Shown: positions 23,456 to 31,981 of the stretch, in pieces
Numbering within the stretch: position 1 is the stretch's first letter
Layout of the letters: each line of letters opens with the position of its first letter
Assembly (NCBI GenBank): GCA_000381585.1
Contig: KB906738.1
Coordinates: 1-64,000 of the forward strand
Reading direction: 5' to 3'
Origin: Acidobacteriaceae bacterium KBS 83
Lineage (GTDB): Bacteria; Acidobacteriota; Terriglobia; Terriglobales; Acidobacteriaceae
Length of the DNA stretch: 64,000 bases
The notes under the pieces: model-generated
What the model was told of the DNA's origin: nothing
Seen by the model: the letters and a program-made list of their open reading frames with translations, nothing else
The model's database searches: none
Program-made: the position numbers and the translations under genes

Positions 23456-25046
23456 TGTTCCGCTCCATAAGGAGATTGCCGTCGTTACTCCATACGGTTC
23501 TGTAGTGCGATTCGAGATAAGGCTCGATGATGTATTGTCTGGGCCGCTCGCTGGGAAATAGAACGTCGACAATCTTGCTCTCAACATTCTTGTTCCAGAG
23601 CACGTACTTCACTCTGTGTTGATCCAGGCTCTGGGTAACTTCTTCGAATTGGGAAGCTGTGTAATAGTTGTAGACGAGAAAGCTGTAGCGCGTCGGATTG
23701 ATAGTGGCCGACAGAAAGTAATACATGGGGGAATATGGGTACATGAAGATTTCTTGTCCCGGCTTTATATGTTCATCGATCGCAGTGAGAACCGGATCGT
23801 AGGCAGGCATGCCAACCATTCCCACACGCGTTTTCATGGGATAGGCGAACAAAGCAAGGATTAGAGTGCTAGCGGCCAAACAGACAGAGGTTATGGAGAG
23901 ACCCTGGAGCCCTAAGTTGAGTCCCTTGTCCCGGCTTTCTTGCAGATAGAAGATGCATAGGATAACTAGTAATGGTGAGCCGAATACAAGGTGGGCTATA
24001 TCTTTACGATGAATTTCGGATAACCACAAGGCAGATCCAGCCAACCAGTAAAGAACAACCTCTGCGCCAATGTTTCTGACTCCGTGTCGAATGCCGAGGA
24101 ACAGTGCAATCACGGGAATGGCGGCGATAAAGAAAAACGGGATGACCAGCACCGCGGCCATTCCGATTGTCCAGTTGATGCCCTGCATCGGCACAATCCA
24201 ATGATTAAAGTAGTCGAGAGTACCGAAGGCATAGCGCAAGGAATTCACCGTGCTGTAATTCCGAAACGGCCACACAACGTTGGCATAGATCAGATCTTGA
24301 AGTGCGCCTCGGCCCCAGAAATAGCCAAGCATCGGAACAACCAGGCCGAGGCATCCGCCTGCAACCCAAGTCATCGCAATGAGCGAAGTAGCCTGGCGCC
24401 GGTGCTCAATCCAGAGCCAGACAAGAAACGCGAGCAGAAGCAGGACCCCCTTGGGCTGAAGGATAAGTACGGTTGCTCCAACTAAGGCACCGGCGAAAAC
24501 TAAGAGCCACGTTTTTCGAGCATCCCGCCAACGGACCATGCAGACAACTGCGAGCAATGCAAAACAATTGCTGTCTACATGATGGCTAATCGTCGGCCAT
24601 AATCCGCCGAAATATGTCGCAAATACTAGGATGGCAGGCAGCAACTGATAACTGCGACAGATCCGTCGCGAAAGAATATAGACGGAGAGTGCCGTTCCGA
24701 GGGAAGTGACGAAGAGGCAGATCCGACTTGCCAGAAAGGTCACTCCGTACAGTTTGAAAAAGAGAGCAAGCCAGTAGAACGTTCCAGGCCCCACGACTTC
24801 AAAGAAGTCACGGCCTAACAGTTGGCCGTGAAGTGTTCTTACGGCTCCTTCCACCAAAGTTCCCTCGTCCGTTCCCCGCAGGAGCAGGCGCATGAAAGGG
24901 AGAAAGTAGAGACTGGCGCAGAGCGCGAATATCAGATATGGCAGGTATTTGCGAAGATGGAATGGTCTGTTTGGCTTGCCCGATAACGTGCGATTCTCTT
25001 CGCCCGACTGCGTGATCAGCTCCGGCTTCATCTCTGCGGTCAACAT
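23436..25046 (-). CDS. Multi-spanning membrane glycosyltransferase-like protein (GT39/ArnT type)
   Basis: The 536-residue protein has ten or more hydrophobic helices and a C-terminal periplasmic domain of about 120 residues. The acidic first loop 'LLRGTDEGTLVEGAVRTLHG' with 'LGRDFFEVVGPGTFYWLALF' is characteristic of GT-C enzymes that use lipid-linked sugars, where a D/E in that loop is catalytic. 'YPYSPMYYFLSATINPTRYS' lies in the periplasmic tail. It starts at ATG 25046, 86 bp after the Flp pilin gene at 25133, and overlaps the methyltransferase gene. This placement suggests that it glycosylates pilin or an associated polymer. Confidence 0.75.
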   Translation of the reverse strand: MLTAEMKPELITQSGEENRTLSGKPNRPFHLRKYLPYLIFALCASLYFLPFMRLLLRGTDEGTLVEGAVRTLHGQLLGRDFFEVVGPGTFYWLALFFKLYGVTFLASRICLFVTSLGTALSVYILSRRICRSYQLLPAILVFATYFGGLWPTISHHVDSNCFALLAVVCMVRWRDARKTWLLVFAGALVGATVLILQPKGVLLLLAFLVWLWIEHRRQATSLIAMTWVAGGCLGLVVPMLGYFWGRGALQDLIYANVVWPFRNYSTVNSLRYAFGTLDYFNHWIVPMQGINWTIGMAAVLVIPFFFIAAIPVIALFLGIRHGVRNIGAEVVLYWLAGSALWLSEIHRKDIAHLVFGSPLLVILCIFYLQESRDKGLNLGLQGLSITSVCLAASTLILALFAYPMKTRVGMVGMPAYDPVLTAIDEHIKPGQEIFMYPYSPMYYFLSATINPTRYSFLVYNYYTASQFEEVTQSLDQHRVKYVLWNKNVESKIVDVLFPSERPRQYIIEPYLESHYRTVWSNDGNLLMERNNDDHRK

Positions 25047-25132
25047 AGTTCCAGCGGCTCAGGAAAAATGATTCAGTCAGGTCAGTTGGTAAGGAGGACA
25101 AATGGCTGATCCGGATTGGTAGCTGCTCTCGC

Positions 25133-25330
25133 TCAGCCGGTGGCGCTGCTGAGGGTGGCGGCGACCGTGGTGAAAACTGTGTTAACCCCGCCGGCCGCGG
25201 CCTGCATACCGGCAGTTGCGGAAAAGGCGATCAGACCCACCAGCAGCGCGTACTCGATCAAATCCTGGCCGTCATCCCGTAGCATCAGCGTCTGACATAT
25301 GCTGTAGAAGATCCGCAATCTACGTTGCAT
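25133..25330 (-). CDS. flp: Flp/Fap-type pilin (second copy)
   Basis: The 65-residue pre-pilin has the short leader typical of Flp, then 'QDLIEYALLVGLIAFSATAG', the conserved hydrophobic N-terminus with the Glu five residues into the processed form. Cleavage would be expected N-terminal to this helix by the prepilin peptidase of this locus. I chose ATG 25330 because it gives a normal pre-pilin length. It lies 136 bp after the first pilin gene, probably in the same transcript, and differs from it mostly in the C-terminal third. Confidence 0.92.
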   Translation of the reverse strand: MQRRLRIFYSICQTLMLRDDGQDLIEYALLVGLIAFSATAGMQAAAGGVNTVFTTVAATLSSATG

Positions 25331-25466
25331 GTCCTTTGTCTCCGCCGATGAATTCTCATTCCTTGCGAGGGAGAGTGTGTTGGAGGGGCGGTTTAGCCTA
25401 CTCCTGGCATCTCTCCCAGCATGGATGAGTGAGTGGAATGGGCGTCCTTGGCCCATTGGTCGTGGA

Positions 25467-25664
25467 TCAGCCGGTATAACTGGTGAGCGTTGTGCCGATA
25501 GCGGTGAATGCGACGTTAATGTTGGTGGCCAGACTGCTCATACCAGCGGTGGCGGCAAAGGCGATCAGTGCGACCACCAGTGCGTACTCGATCAGATCCT
25601 GACCTTGTTCCTGCAGCATCAGGGTCTGGATTTTAGCGGACAGCTTCAGCATTGTTTCCTTCAT
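25467..25664 (-). CDS. flp: Flp/Fap-type pilin (first copy)
   Basis: The 65-residue pre-pilin MKETMLKLSAKIQTLMLQEQ continues with 'QDLIEYALVVALIAFAATAG'. The conserved Glu and the hydrophobic helix are present. GGAGG lies 8 bases upstream of ATG 25664. It is the first gene after a good sigma-54-type promoter match at 25724-25739 and is likely the major pilin subunit of the tad pilus. Confidence 0.94.
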   Translation of the reverse strand: MKETMLKLSAKIQTLMLQEQGQDLIEYALVVALIAFAATAGMSSLATNINVAFTAIGTTLTSYTG

Positions 25665-25723
25665 CTCAATTTCCTCCAATTAAAGCCATGTCCCCGGATG
25701 TGCCGGGCCTTGTCTTGGTAGTT

Positions 25724-25739
25724 AGCACGTATCAGGCCA
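25724..25739 (-). promoter_or_regulatory. Sigma-54 promoter candidate for the pilin genes
   Basis: On the reverse strand TTGGCCTGATACGTGCT has the invariant GG and GC dinucleotides 12 bp apart, with TGGC at -24 and GTGC at -12 (consensus TGGC-N7-TTGC). It lies about 60 bp before the first pilin start. Weaker than the two exact matches at 28988 and 29161. Confidence 0.55.
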
Positions 25740-25990
25740 ATGAACGACCAATAAGTAGAACCGGCTTACTTATAGAAATGAAGGACTTATGCGTCCACGC
25801 CGGAGATAACTGTCCACACTCGTTTACAGAGCGCAGTTTGGAGGCAAAACACGTATACAGGTGCCGCAACCTTGTACCGCTTAGGAGGCAAGAAATCAGC
25901 CCATTGCAGCTGATCGACAAGATAGATCCAGCTATGGAAGCAGTCGGCCGATTGCTCGTGTGCAAAATGGACCTAACAGCGGATAGGTAT

Positions 25991-26446
25991 CTAGGAAGGC
26001 GGCGACAAAGTGGATTCTGACGCGGTTGCAGGAGAGAACAGTAGCGTGTCGCCGGGACGGACCGGCGTTCTGTCGAGTGTTCCTGCAGCAAGCTCCAGCA
26101 CGGAGTGAGCGCGCAGGCAGCCAGACAGACGCCAGGGAGGCACGCTGCTCCTCACCTTCCTGACCACGTTCCGCCGATCGACAAAGACGAGATCGATGGC
26201 GAAGCGCATTCCGAAGGTATGTACCGCCTCGCAGGGAACTATCCACAGACCCTCGCCTGGGCCCAGTGACTGCTTGCCGAGGAGGCCTCGCATGCGGGCC
26301 GGTCCGCGGTCGGCTATCTTCACGCAGCATGCCAACACACTTTGCGTTCCAAGGTTGCGAACCTCGCGCCGGGGGCTCGAATCGTCTCGCGGTGTCGCGC
26401 GGCCGCGCGTCAAGCCAAGTTGCCGGAGCCAGAGAGAGATATCCAT
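25991..26446 (-). CDS. DUF192 protein (first of two in the locus)
   Basis: DUF192 proteins are small, mostly beta, and of unclear function. The core here is 'RMRGLLGKQSLGPGEGLWIVPCEAVHTFGMRFAIDLVFVD' followed by 'RVRSSVPPWR' and 'SVLELAAGTL', which matches the family in order. I used ATG 26446; a GTG at 26473 is also open. No signal peptide is seen in the reading used, although exported members exist. The gene lies downstream of the secretin gene, 82 bp away. A second DUF192 gene sits in the other arm of the tad locus (33727-34176), so a pilus-related job is likely. Confidence 0.8.
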   Translation of the reverse strand: MDISLWLRQLGLTRGRATPRDDSSPRREVRNLGTQSVLACCVKIADRGPARMRGLLGKQSLGPGEGLWIVPCEAVHTFGMRFAIDLVFVDRRNVVRKVRSSVPPWRLSGCLRAHSVLELAAGTLDRTPVRPGDTLLFSPATASESTLSPPS

Positions 26447-26527
26447 AGAAGAAAACGGGAATGCCGAAAACACTGGCTAGGTGCGTCCACAGTGTGGCGC
26501 GAGGACCCGCATGGGCCCTCGCTATCC

Positions 26528-28081
26528 TTACTGCGGCGCGGCAGGATTACTGGCAGCCCCACTCATCCCGGCTGACTGGCCCCCTCCCCCTGTATAACCA
26601 CTACTCGGTCCATAACCACTTTCGATGATCAATGGCTGTTCAGGCTGCATGCTCTCGATCAGCTTCTCTACAGGCATCGTCGGGGGCGCAGCAGGCAAAG
26701 GCTTTGCACCGGTGACGCTTGGTCCGGGGTTCTCCATCGCCTGGTTGGAGTTCGAATCCAGGAACGGAACGGGATAGTTGACCTGGGGCAGAGGTGCGCC
26801 CGCGGGGATCGGTGCGACGATCTCCGGCGTCACAATGACGATCAGCTCGGTATTCTGCTTCGTCCGATCAATCGACTGGAAGAGCTTGCCCAGAATCGGC
26901 ACATCGCCGATGAAGGGAATTTTGTTAAAAGTCTGCGTTTCACGATTGTCCAGCAGGCCGCCGATGGCGAAACTCTGGCCCTCCTTCAACTCGACATCTG
27001 TTCTTACTCTTCGCACAGTGAGTCCGGGTACGGTAAATCCGGAGATGGTGATACCGCTGCTGAAGTCAAGCGCACTCACCTCCGGCGATACCTGCAGATG
27101 AATCGTATTGCGGGGCGTTACGGTCGGAATAAAGTTCAGTCGTACACCAAACTCCTTGAATTGAATCGTGACCGCTCCCGTGCCGCCGCCCGTCACACCC
27201 TGCACGACCGGATAGGGATACTCCCCTCCGGCGAGGAAGCTCGCCTGCTTTCCGTTGAAGGCGAGCACATTCGGTTCGGCAAGCACTTCCAGCAGCCCCT
27301 TCGCTTCCAGGGCCTTGAGAGTTGCCCCCAGGTTGAGATCCGGGCGGTAGAGGAAGATGTTCAGCAGATTGGATAAAGTAGCTGTTGCCGAGCCGCCAGT
27401 TGGATTTGCAATCGACGGCGCGCCAAACTGCTGGGTTGTGACGGAACCAATCGTATTGGCCGCTCCCAGGCTGAAGATATTGATGCCTAGTTGTTTCTCA
27501 AGCGACCGGTCGACGCTGGCAAATCGCACCTTCAGCAGAATCTGCGGCTCTGACGCGGGAACGTCCACATAAAGAAGGTTCACCACTTTTCCCGCGGTGG
27601 CTGCGATCTGGTTCGCACGCGCGGAGCTGGTCAGGTCCTTCACCGTGCCGCGTAGAAAGACAAGTCCGTTCTCGGAAGTGACACGGATCGCTTGTCCCGG
27701 AAGTTCGGAGCGCAGTTCGCGGCGAAGTCCCTCCAGACGATCGCTAGCGATGCCGGGATTGGGGCGAACAACCACGTTATAGAACTGCCTCCCGCCGCCG
27801 GCTTCCCACACGATCAGACTCGTGTCGCCTGCGGTCTTGCCGTTCACCAGGATCTCTTGCGGGCTGACCGCCGTAGCCTCGGCCACATCGCCGAGTCCGA
27901 CCGCGATGCGCTGAATCGGCCTGGTGATATCGATAAGAGCCGATTTTCCCACGGCAACGAAGAGTTCATTCGCCGCGTCCTGAGTCGGCGCTTTTGCAAG
28001 GTTATCTGCAGCTTGAGCCTGTGCGGCAGATTGAGAAAAGAGGATCAAAGACATCAAAAGAAGACAAGTCGGCGCTTTCAC
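26528..28081 (-). CDS. cpaC: Outer-membrane secretin of the tad pilus
   Basis: The product has 517 residues with an N-terminal signal peptide ('CLLLMSLILFSQSAAQAQA'). It has the pilus-type N-terminal domain ('IQRIAVGLGDVAEATAVSPQEILVNGKTAGDTSLIVWEAGG') and a BON-like segment near residues 120-175. The secretin domain at about 250-440 includes 'LNFIPTVTPRNTIHLQVSPEVSALD' and 'IPFIGDVPILGKLFQ'. A Pro/Gly-rich tail follows. It forms the channel through which the Flp pilus leaves the cell. The GTG start overlaps the TAG of cpaB by one base, so the two are coupled. Confidence 0.93.
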   Translation of the reverse strand: MKAPTCLLLMSLILFSQSAAQAQAADNLAKAPTQDAANELFVAVGKSALIDITRPIQRIAVGLGDVAEATAVSPQEILVNGKTAGDTSLIVWEAGGGRQFYNVVVRPNPGIASDRLEGLRRELRSELPGQAIRVTSENGLVFLRGTVKDLTSSARANQIAATAGKVVNLLYVDVPASEPQILLKVRFASVDRSLEKQLGINIFSLGAANTIGSVTTQQFGAPSIANPTGGSATATLSNLLNIFLYRPDLNLGATLKALEAKGLLEVLAEPNVLAFNGKQASFLAGGEYPYPVVQGVTGGGTGAVTIQFKEFGVRLNFIPTVTPRNTIHLQVSPEVSALDFSSGITISGFTVPGLTVRRVRTDVELKEGQSFAIGGLLDNRETQTFNKIPFIGDVPILGKLFQSIDRTKQNTELIVIVTPEIVAPIPAGAPLPQVNYPVPFLDSNSNQAMENPGPSVTGAKPLPAAPPTMPVEKLIESMQPEQPLIIESGYGPSSGYTGGGGQSAGMSGAASNPAAPQ

Positions 28082-28932
28082 TATTTCCCCTCCGCCGTAA
28101 CGAATTTCTCTTCACTTCTCTTGGAGCCATTGAAGACTTCCACGAGGTAAAGCTGCGATTGCGGAACAGCATGCGTCACTCTGCGGGGCGCGGCCAGCGG
28201 CTTGAGTGCCCGCTTCGCGTTCGGATCGGAATAGAGATTCATCAGCGCGGAGCCAGGGACCTGCGCGACCTCTGTGTCGAGAGGATTGCGCAGAACGAGC
28301 TGAATGTGGGTCTGGGTACTCGCCAGGCTCAGCATCTCCGCCTGCTCCGGAGTCACCAGCAGGTTCACTACTTGCACCGATTTCGGCTTGCCTTCGCCAT
28401 CTTTCTGAATGTCCGTGCCCGCAGACAGCACTTCAACGTTCTGGAATAACGTCTTTACCTTCTGGCCCTCCGCAACGTTAATCGGGCCGGGAGGATTGCC
28501 TGAGATCAGCACGTCAACGCGCATGCCGGGGGTCACGAACCCGGCCACGCCTACGACCTCGTCTACCTTCACAGCACAGGCCCGCATTCCCTGCCGGATA
28601 GTTGCGGCCAAGCCTCCGCCGGAGCCGACGGCTGCAAGCCTGCTGTCCAGAATAGGCTCACCCTGATAGAGGTTGGAAATGACTCCACGGCCGATCGCGT
28701 CCTGCTTCTTCAGGATCGCTGCCTTCGGCAGCGAGCCGACAAAGTCGGCAGTCGTCAGATCGACATCGCGAAGCACGCTTCCTAATTTGATATCAGCGGC
28801 AGCGACGATCACCTGTGTCGCCTTAGGCTGCATCACTCCAAGCCGATTTCCGATGACCCGGTAAACGAGGTAACTGCACAGCGCGGCAACCACGAACGCG
28901 CTGAAGAGGACGGTTGCGAGTCTTCGATTCAT
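28081..28932 (-). CDS. cpaB: CpaB/RcpC pilus assembly protein
   Basis: The product has 283 residues from ATG 28932. One N-terminal membrane anchor ('MNRRLATVLFSAFVVAALCS') is followed by an SAF domain ('VIVAAADIKLGSVLRDVDLT', 'GEPILDSRLA'). An RcpC-type domain then includes 'GMRVDVLISGNPPG' and 'VVNLLVTPEQAEMLSLAS'. CpaB is thought to work with the secretin in the periplasm. A sigma-54-type promoter lies about 55-70 bp before the start. An in-frame upstream extension to 29112 exists but would overlap the promoter and lacks family similarity. Confidence 0.92.
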   Translation of the reverse strand: MNRRLATVLFSAFVVAALCSYLVYRVIGNRLGVMQPKATQVIVAAADIKLGSVLRDVDLTTADFVGSLPKAAILKKQDAIGRGVISNLYQGEPILDSRLAAVGSGGGLAATIRQGMRACAVKVDEVVGVAGFVTPGMRVDVLISGNPPGPINVAEGQKVKTLFQNVEVLSAGTDIQKDGEGKPKSVQVVNLLVTPEQAEMLSLASTQTHIQLVLRNPLDTEVAQVPGSALMNLYSDPNAKRALKPLAAPRRVTHAVPQSQLYLVEVFNGSKRSEEKFVTAEGK

Positions 28933-28987
28933 TCCGGGACCTATTCGGACAGGCCTCTCGGCCGCCGCGCTTTCCGCTATCTCATTG

Positions 28988-29002
28988 GCAATTCCTGTGC
29001 CA
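28988..29002 (-). promoter_or_regulatory. Sigma-54 promoter for cpaB-cpaC
   Basis: The reverse strand reads TGGCACAGGAATTGC, an exact TGGC-N7-TTGC match and close to the full consensus TGGCACG-N4-TTGC. The -12 end lies about 56 bp upstream of the cpaB ATG. It faces away from the matching promoter at 29161. Confidence 0.75.
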
Positions 29003-29160
29003 AAGCACTCGGCACGGTGGATATGCGGAATCATGGCTTTAAGTGCCTTGAATCTGCCTGGGTGTGCACACCCGTATTCACCACAATCCCGGGTGTGTAG
29101 CCCCGCTGACACTCAACTTTTCCAGGCTTTGCCAAACCAGCCTCTTGCGGGCGATCTGGT

Positions 29161-29176
29161 TGGCGTGCGAATTGCT
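29161..29176 (+). promoter_or_regulatory. Sigma-54 promoter for the TonB-like gene
   Basis: TGGCGTGCGAATTGCT is an exact TGGC-N7-TTGC match on the plus strand, about 100 bp before the ATG at 29275. Together with 28988-29002 it makes a divergent pair of sigma-54 promoters in a 342-bp intergenic region with no other gene. Confidence 0.75.
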
Positions 29177-29274
29177 ACCGCGTTCAGTACGTGTCTTCGA
29201 TTCGCGGGATAACTGCGCCATAAACATCCTGGTCCGAAGCCCGGAAGAAGCAGACACTCAGGAGTCCGGCTTAC

Positions 29275-30750
29275 ATGGACCGCTCTCGAACCATCACCCT
29301 CTTTGCCGAAGTGCCGGCAGCGCGCAGGGGCCCTTCCGGCTTTCTCGTCTCCACCCTGGTGCATGTCGCTGTGATGGGCCTTGGCTATGTCTACATGAGG
29401 CAGGCCGTCCGGGTGACTGACCTGATTGCCAGCCAGCGATACAACGTAAGACTCATCAACGTTGAGTCACCCCAACTGCGACGGATGCGGTCCGGCGGAG
29501 GTGGTGGCGGCACACCGGATCTTTCCGCCGTGATGCACGCGGCGGGACCGGCCGGCCAGGCAGCCCCATTGATTCATGAGGTTGTCCGGCCGGTCCGCGC
29601 TGACCAGTCTTTGATTCAGCCGGACCTTCCTCCGAATCTGTTGCTCACCAAGCAAGTGCCCCTGTCGCAGGTCCTGATCTGGTCGCCCGGACACACCCCG
29701 GCCGTCACCATCACGCCGCCTCCTCCACTGCCGGTGAATGCCCCCATCACCCATCCTTCGCTGGAAACTCCAAACGAACAGTCAAAGATCGCAGAGTTGA
29801 AGATCTCTGCCAGTACCTTCGGCGCCAGCACGTTGGCCCTCCCGCCAAGCACCACGTCTCCTATGGTGGTGAAGCGTGGGCAGCAGCCCATGCAGATGCC
29901 GGCGATTGCCTCCACTCCGGTGGGCACCGCCACTCCGGCGCGCGTGATCTCGCTCTCTGAGGTTCAGCTCGAACGCGGAACCATCGCGCTGCCGGCCCTT
30001 AATGAACTTGGCGCTACCGACGGCGTAGACGATCCCACGGCCGAGAAGGGGCAGGCCGGCAACAGCGGCAAAGGAACAGGAAAGCAGAACGCCAGCGCAA
30101 CCGGCAGCGGCAACGGCGATCGCGGGAGCGATAGGTCTTCCGCGGGCGGCAACGGTCAGCGGGCTGCAGCGGGAGCAGGAGGGCAGGACAGCGCGACTGA
30201 GGGCGTCGGGCACGGCGCTATGAACGTCGGCACGGGCGGGAACGCTGATGGCGCCATCGGCGGCGCCGGCACTGCAGATGCAGCGTCGGTTACAGAAATC
30301 CGCCAGCCCATGGATGGGCAATTCAGCGCCGTGGTGGTGGGGTCATCGATAGCGGAACGTTACCCGGAGACGATGCAACTGTGGGCGGGGCGCCTGGCGT
30401 ACACCGTATACCTTCACATGGGAGTCCAAAAGAACTGGATTTTGCAGTACGCATCCACGCGCGAGGCGGCTTCAGCAGGCGGCGATGCAACGCAGCCCCA
30501 TGCTCCGTGGCCCTACCTGATGGAGCGGCCTCACCTCGCCCCAGGCGACTTCAACTCGGACGCCGTCATGGTGCACGGCCTCCTGAATACCTCCGGGCAG
30601 TTCGAGGCGCTGGCCGTGGTCTTTCCATCCGACTTTTCGCAGGCACAGTTCGTGCTGAGCGCCCTCAAGCAGTGGCGCTTCCGGCCTGCCCGTCAGGGCG
30701 GCAGAATCATCGCAGTCGAAGTGCTGCTGATCATCCCGGAGGAAGACTAA
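29275..30750 (+). CDS. TonB-like periplasm-spanning protein of the tad locus
   Basis: The 491-residue product has a cytoplasmic N-terminus and one membrane helix at about residues 22-42 ('GFLVSTLVHVAVMGLGYVYM'). A long Pro- and then Gly/Ala/Ser-rich linker covers residues about 70-345. The C-terminal domain from about 365 has 'LAYTVYLHMGVQKNWILQYA' and ends 'ALKQWRFRPARQGGRIIAVEVLLIIPEE', which has the look of a TonB C-terminal fold. No ExbB/ExbD genes are nearby. AGGAG lies 10 bases before the ATG. It is divergent from cpaB under its own sigma-54 promoter, so it may energise or brace the secretin. That role is inference. Confidence 0.7.
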   Translation: MDRSRTITLFAEVPAARRGPSGFLVSTLVHVAVMGLGYVYMRQAVRVTDLIASQRYNVRLINVESPQLRRMRSGGGGGGTPDLSAVMHAAGPAGQAAPLIHEVVRPVRADQSLIQPDLPPNLLLTKQVPLSQVLIWSPGHTPAVTITPPPPLPVNAPITHPSLETPNEQSKIAELKISASTFGASTLALPPSTTSPMVVKRGQQPMQMPAIASTPVGTATPARVISLSEVQLERGTIALPALNELGATDGVDDPTAEKGQAGNSGKGTGKQNASATGSGNGDRGSDRSSAGGNGQRAAAGAGGQDSATEGVGHGAMNVGTGGNADGAIGGAGTADAASVTEIRQPMDGQFSAVVVGSSIAERYPETMQLWAGRLAYTVYLHMGVQKNWILQYASTREAASAGGDATQPHAPWPYLMERPHLAPGDFNSDAVMVHGLLNTSGQFEALAVVFPSDFSQAQFVLSALKQWRFRPARQGGRIIAVEVLLIIPEED

Positions 30751-30899
30751 TCTTCACAGTCGCGGTTCCTTGTATTCAGGCGCCAACACGATGCGCTTGA
30801 AGTAATGCGCTCACAGAGCGTTGAAATGCGTTTGCTCTCCACGCCGCTCGGTCCTGTTCGACATCTCCGCGCAGCTACCCGATCACAAAGCCCGAGGCA

Positions 30900-31436
30900 T
30901 CACTGCGAGATCACCATCTGGGACGTGTTGGACATGGTGAGCGTTCTGCTTGGCACAAATGGAATGACGAGCGGGAACGTGTAGTTCACCGTGACCCTGA
31001 CCAGATTTCCGGGATTATTGCAGGGAGTGACCGATGGCGTGCAATTGACACCGGTCGTCGGCCACGTCGCCGTAGCCGTCAGAGATTGAGGATTGATGCC
31101 AGGGAAGCCTATGTTTCGCACGTAAGTTTGGATCTGAGCCGACGTCACGTTGCAATTAGGGAAGGTGCTGCTAGTGCACGCGGAGCCGCGAACGATGGCA
31201 TAGCGGGTTGCTTCACGGGCAACCTCGGCGGTTACGTTATAGCTGTAGAGCGCCAGGCTTATCGCGATCACGCCAAAGACAAGAGTGAAGAGGATGATCG
31301 AACTCATGGCGAATTCGACCATGGTTGCTCCCGCATCAGCGCGAACTGCACGGCCAATGCGCAAGGCGACGATGCGCGCGCCTCGATGATACCGGTCGAG
31401 ATGCGCGCAACGTGCTGTCGTACTTCGAGAACCCAC
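30900..31436 (-). CDS. tadE: TadE-like pseudopilin (second)
   Basis: I placed the start at GTG 31436, giving 178 residues, because it is the first start after the stop of the upstream tadE gene at 31460. The frame itself is open further upstream but there overlaps that gene. 'RADAGATMVEFAMSSIILFT' followed by 'LVFGVIAISLALYSYNVTAE' is the TadE-type N-terminal helix with its Glu. Four Cys in the C-terminal domain ('ACTSSTFPNC', 'NCTPSVTPCN') could form two disulfides. It is the last gene of the tad operon. Confidence 0.82.
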   Translation of the reverse strand: MGSRSTTARCAHLDRYHRGARIVALRIGRAVRADAGATMVEFAMSSIILFTLVFGVIAISLALYSYNVTAEVAREATRYAIVRGSACTSSTFPNCNVTSAQIQTYVRNIGFPGINPQSLTATATWPTTGVNCTPSVTPCNNPGNLVRVTVNYTFPLVIPFVPSRTLTMSNTSQMVISQ

Positions 31437-31459
31437 AGGATGTCCGATGACTAGGTAGC

Positions 31460-31978
31460 TCAATGTCCTTCTACCTCCATGATGGATTGCCCGGTTACGG
31501 TGAAGCTGGACGGCAGTCCCGGATAATTGCCGAATGGGGTGAACGTGATCGACGTATTTACCTTTACGTATTCTTGAATGGTGGCGGGTGCAGGGCAGGC
31601 TGTCAGGGCCGTCGAGCAAGTGATCTGAGTCGATACAGCCGTAGAGCAATAGCACGAGTGGCTCGATGTCGTTGCGATACCGCTGAGATTGGTACTGTCG
31701 CCAGAGGCCGCTGACTGTATACCTGTTGTATCCGACGCTGTAATGACGTTTTGAGCGCCGTACTGCGCTCCAGCGCGTGCCGCGCTGGACGTAATAACAG
31801 TCGCCCAGGCCAACCGCGCAAATTCCGTCGTTCCTATCAGGAGGAGTATGAAGAGGGGGACAACCAGTGCGAGTTCCACCAGGCTCTGCCCATCCTGGCA
31901 ACGCGCACTGCTTCTTGGCTTGCGGGTTTGCGGAGGAAGCGGTAAGTCGAGCGGCTTGACGATTAGGAGACGGGTCAT
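31460..31978 (-). CDS. tadE: TadE-like pseudopilin (first)
   Basis: The 172-residue product has 'RCQDGQSLVELALVVPLFIL' followed by 'LLIGTTEFARLAWATVITSS', the TadE hydrophobic helix with the Glu used by the prepilin peptidase. The C-terminal part is small and rich in Ser and Thr, with four Cys. The ATG comes three bases after the stop of the tadG-like gene, so it is co-translated with it. TadE-like minor pilins start or cap the pilus fibre. Confidence 0.88.
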   Translation of the reverse strand: MTRLLIVKPLDLPLPPQTRKPRSSARCQDGQSLVELALVVPLFILLLIGTTEFARLAWATVITSSAARAGAQYGAQNVITASDTTGIQSAASGDSTNLSGIATTSSHSCYCSTAVSTQITCSTALTACPAPATIQEYVKVNTSITFTPFGNYPGLPSSFTVTGQSIMEVEGH

Positions 31979-31981
31979 ATC

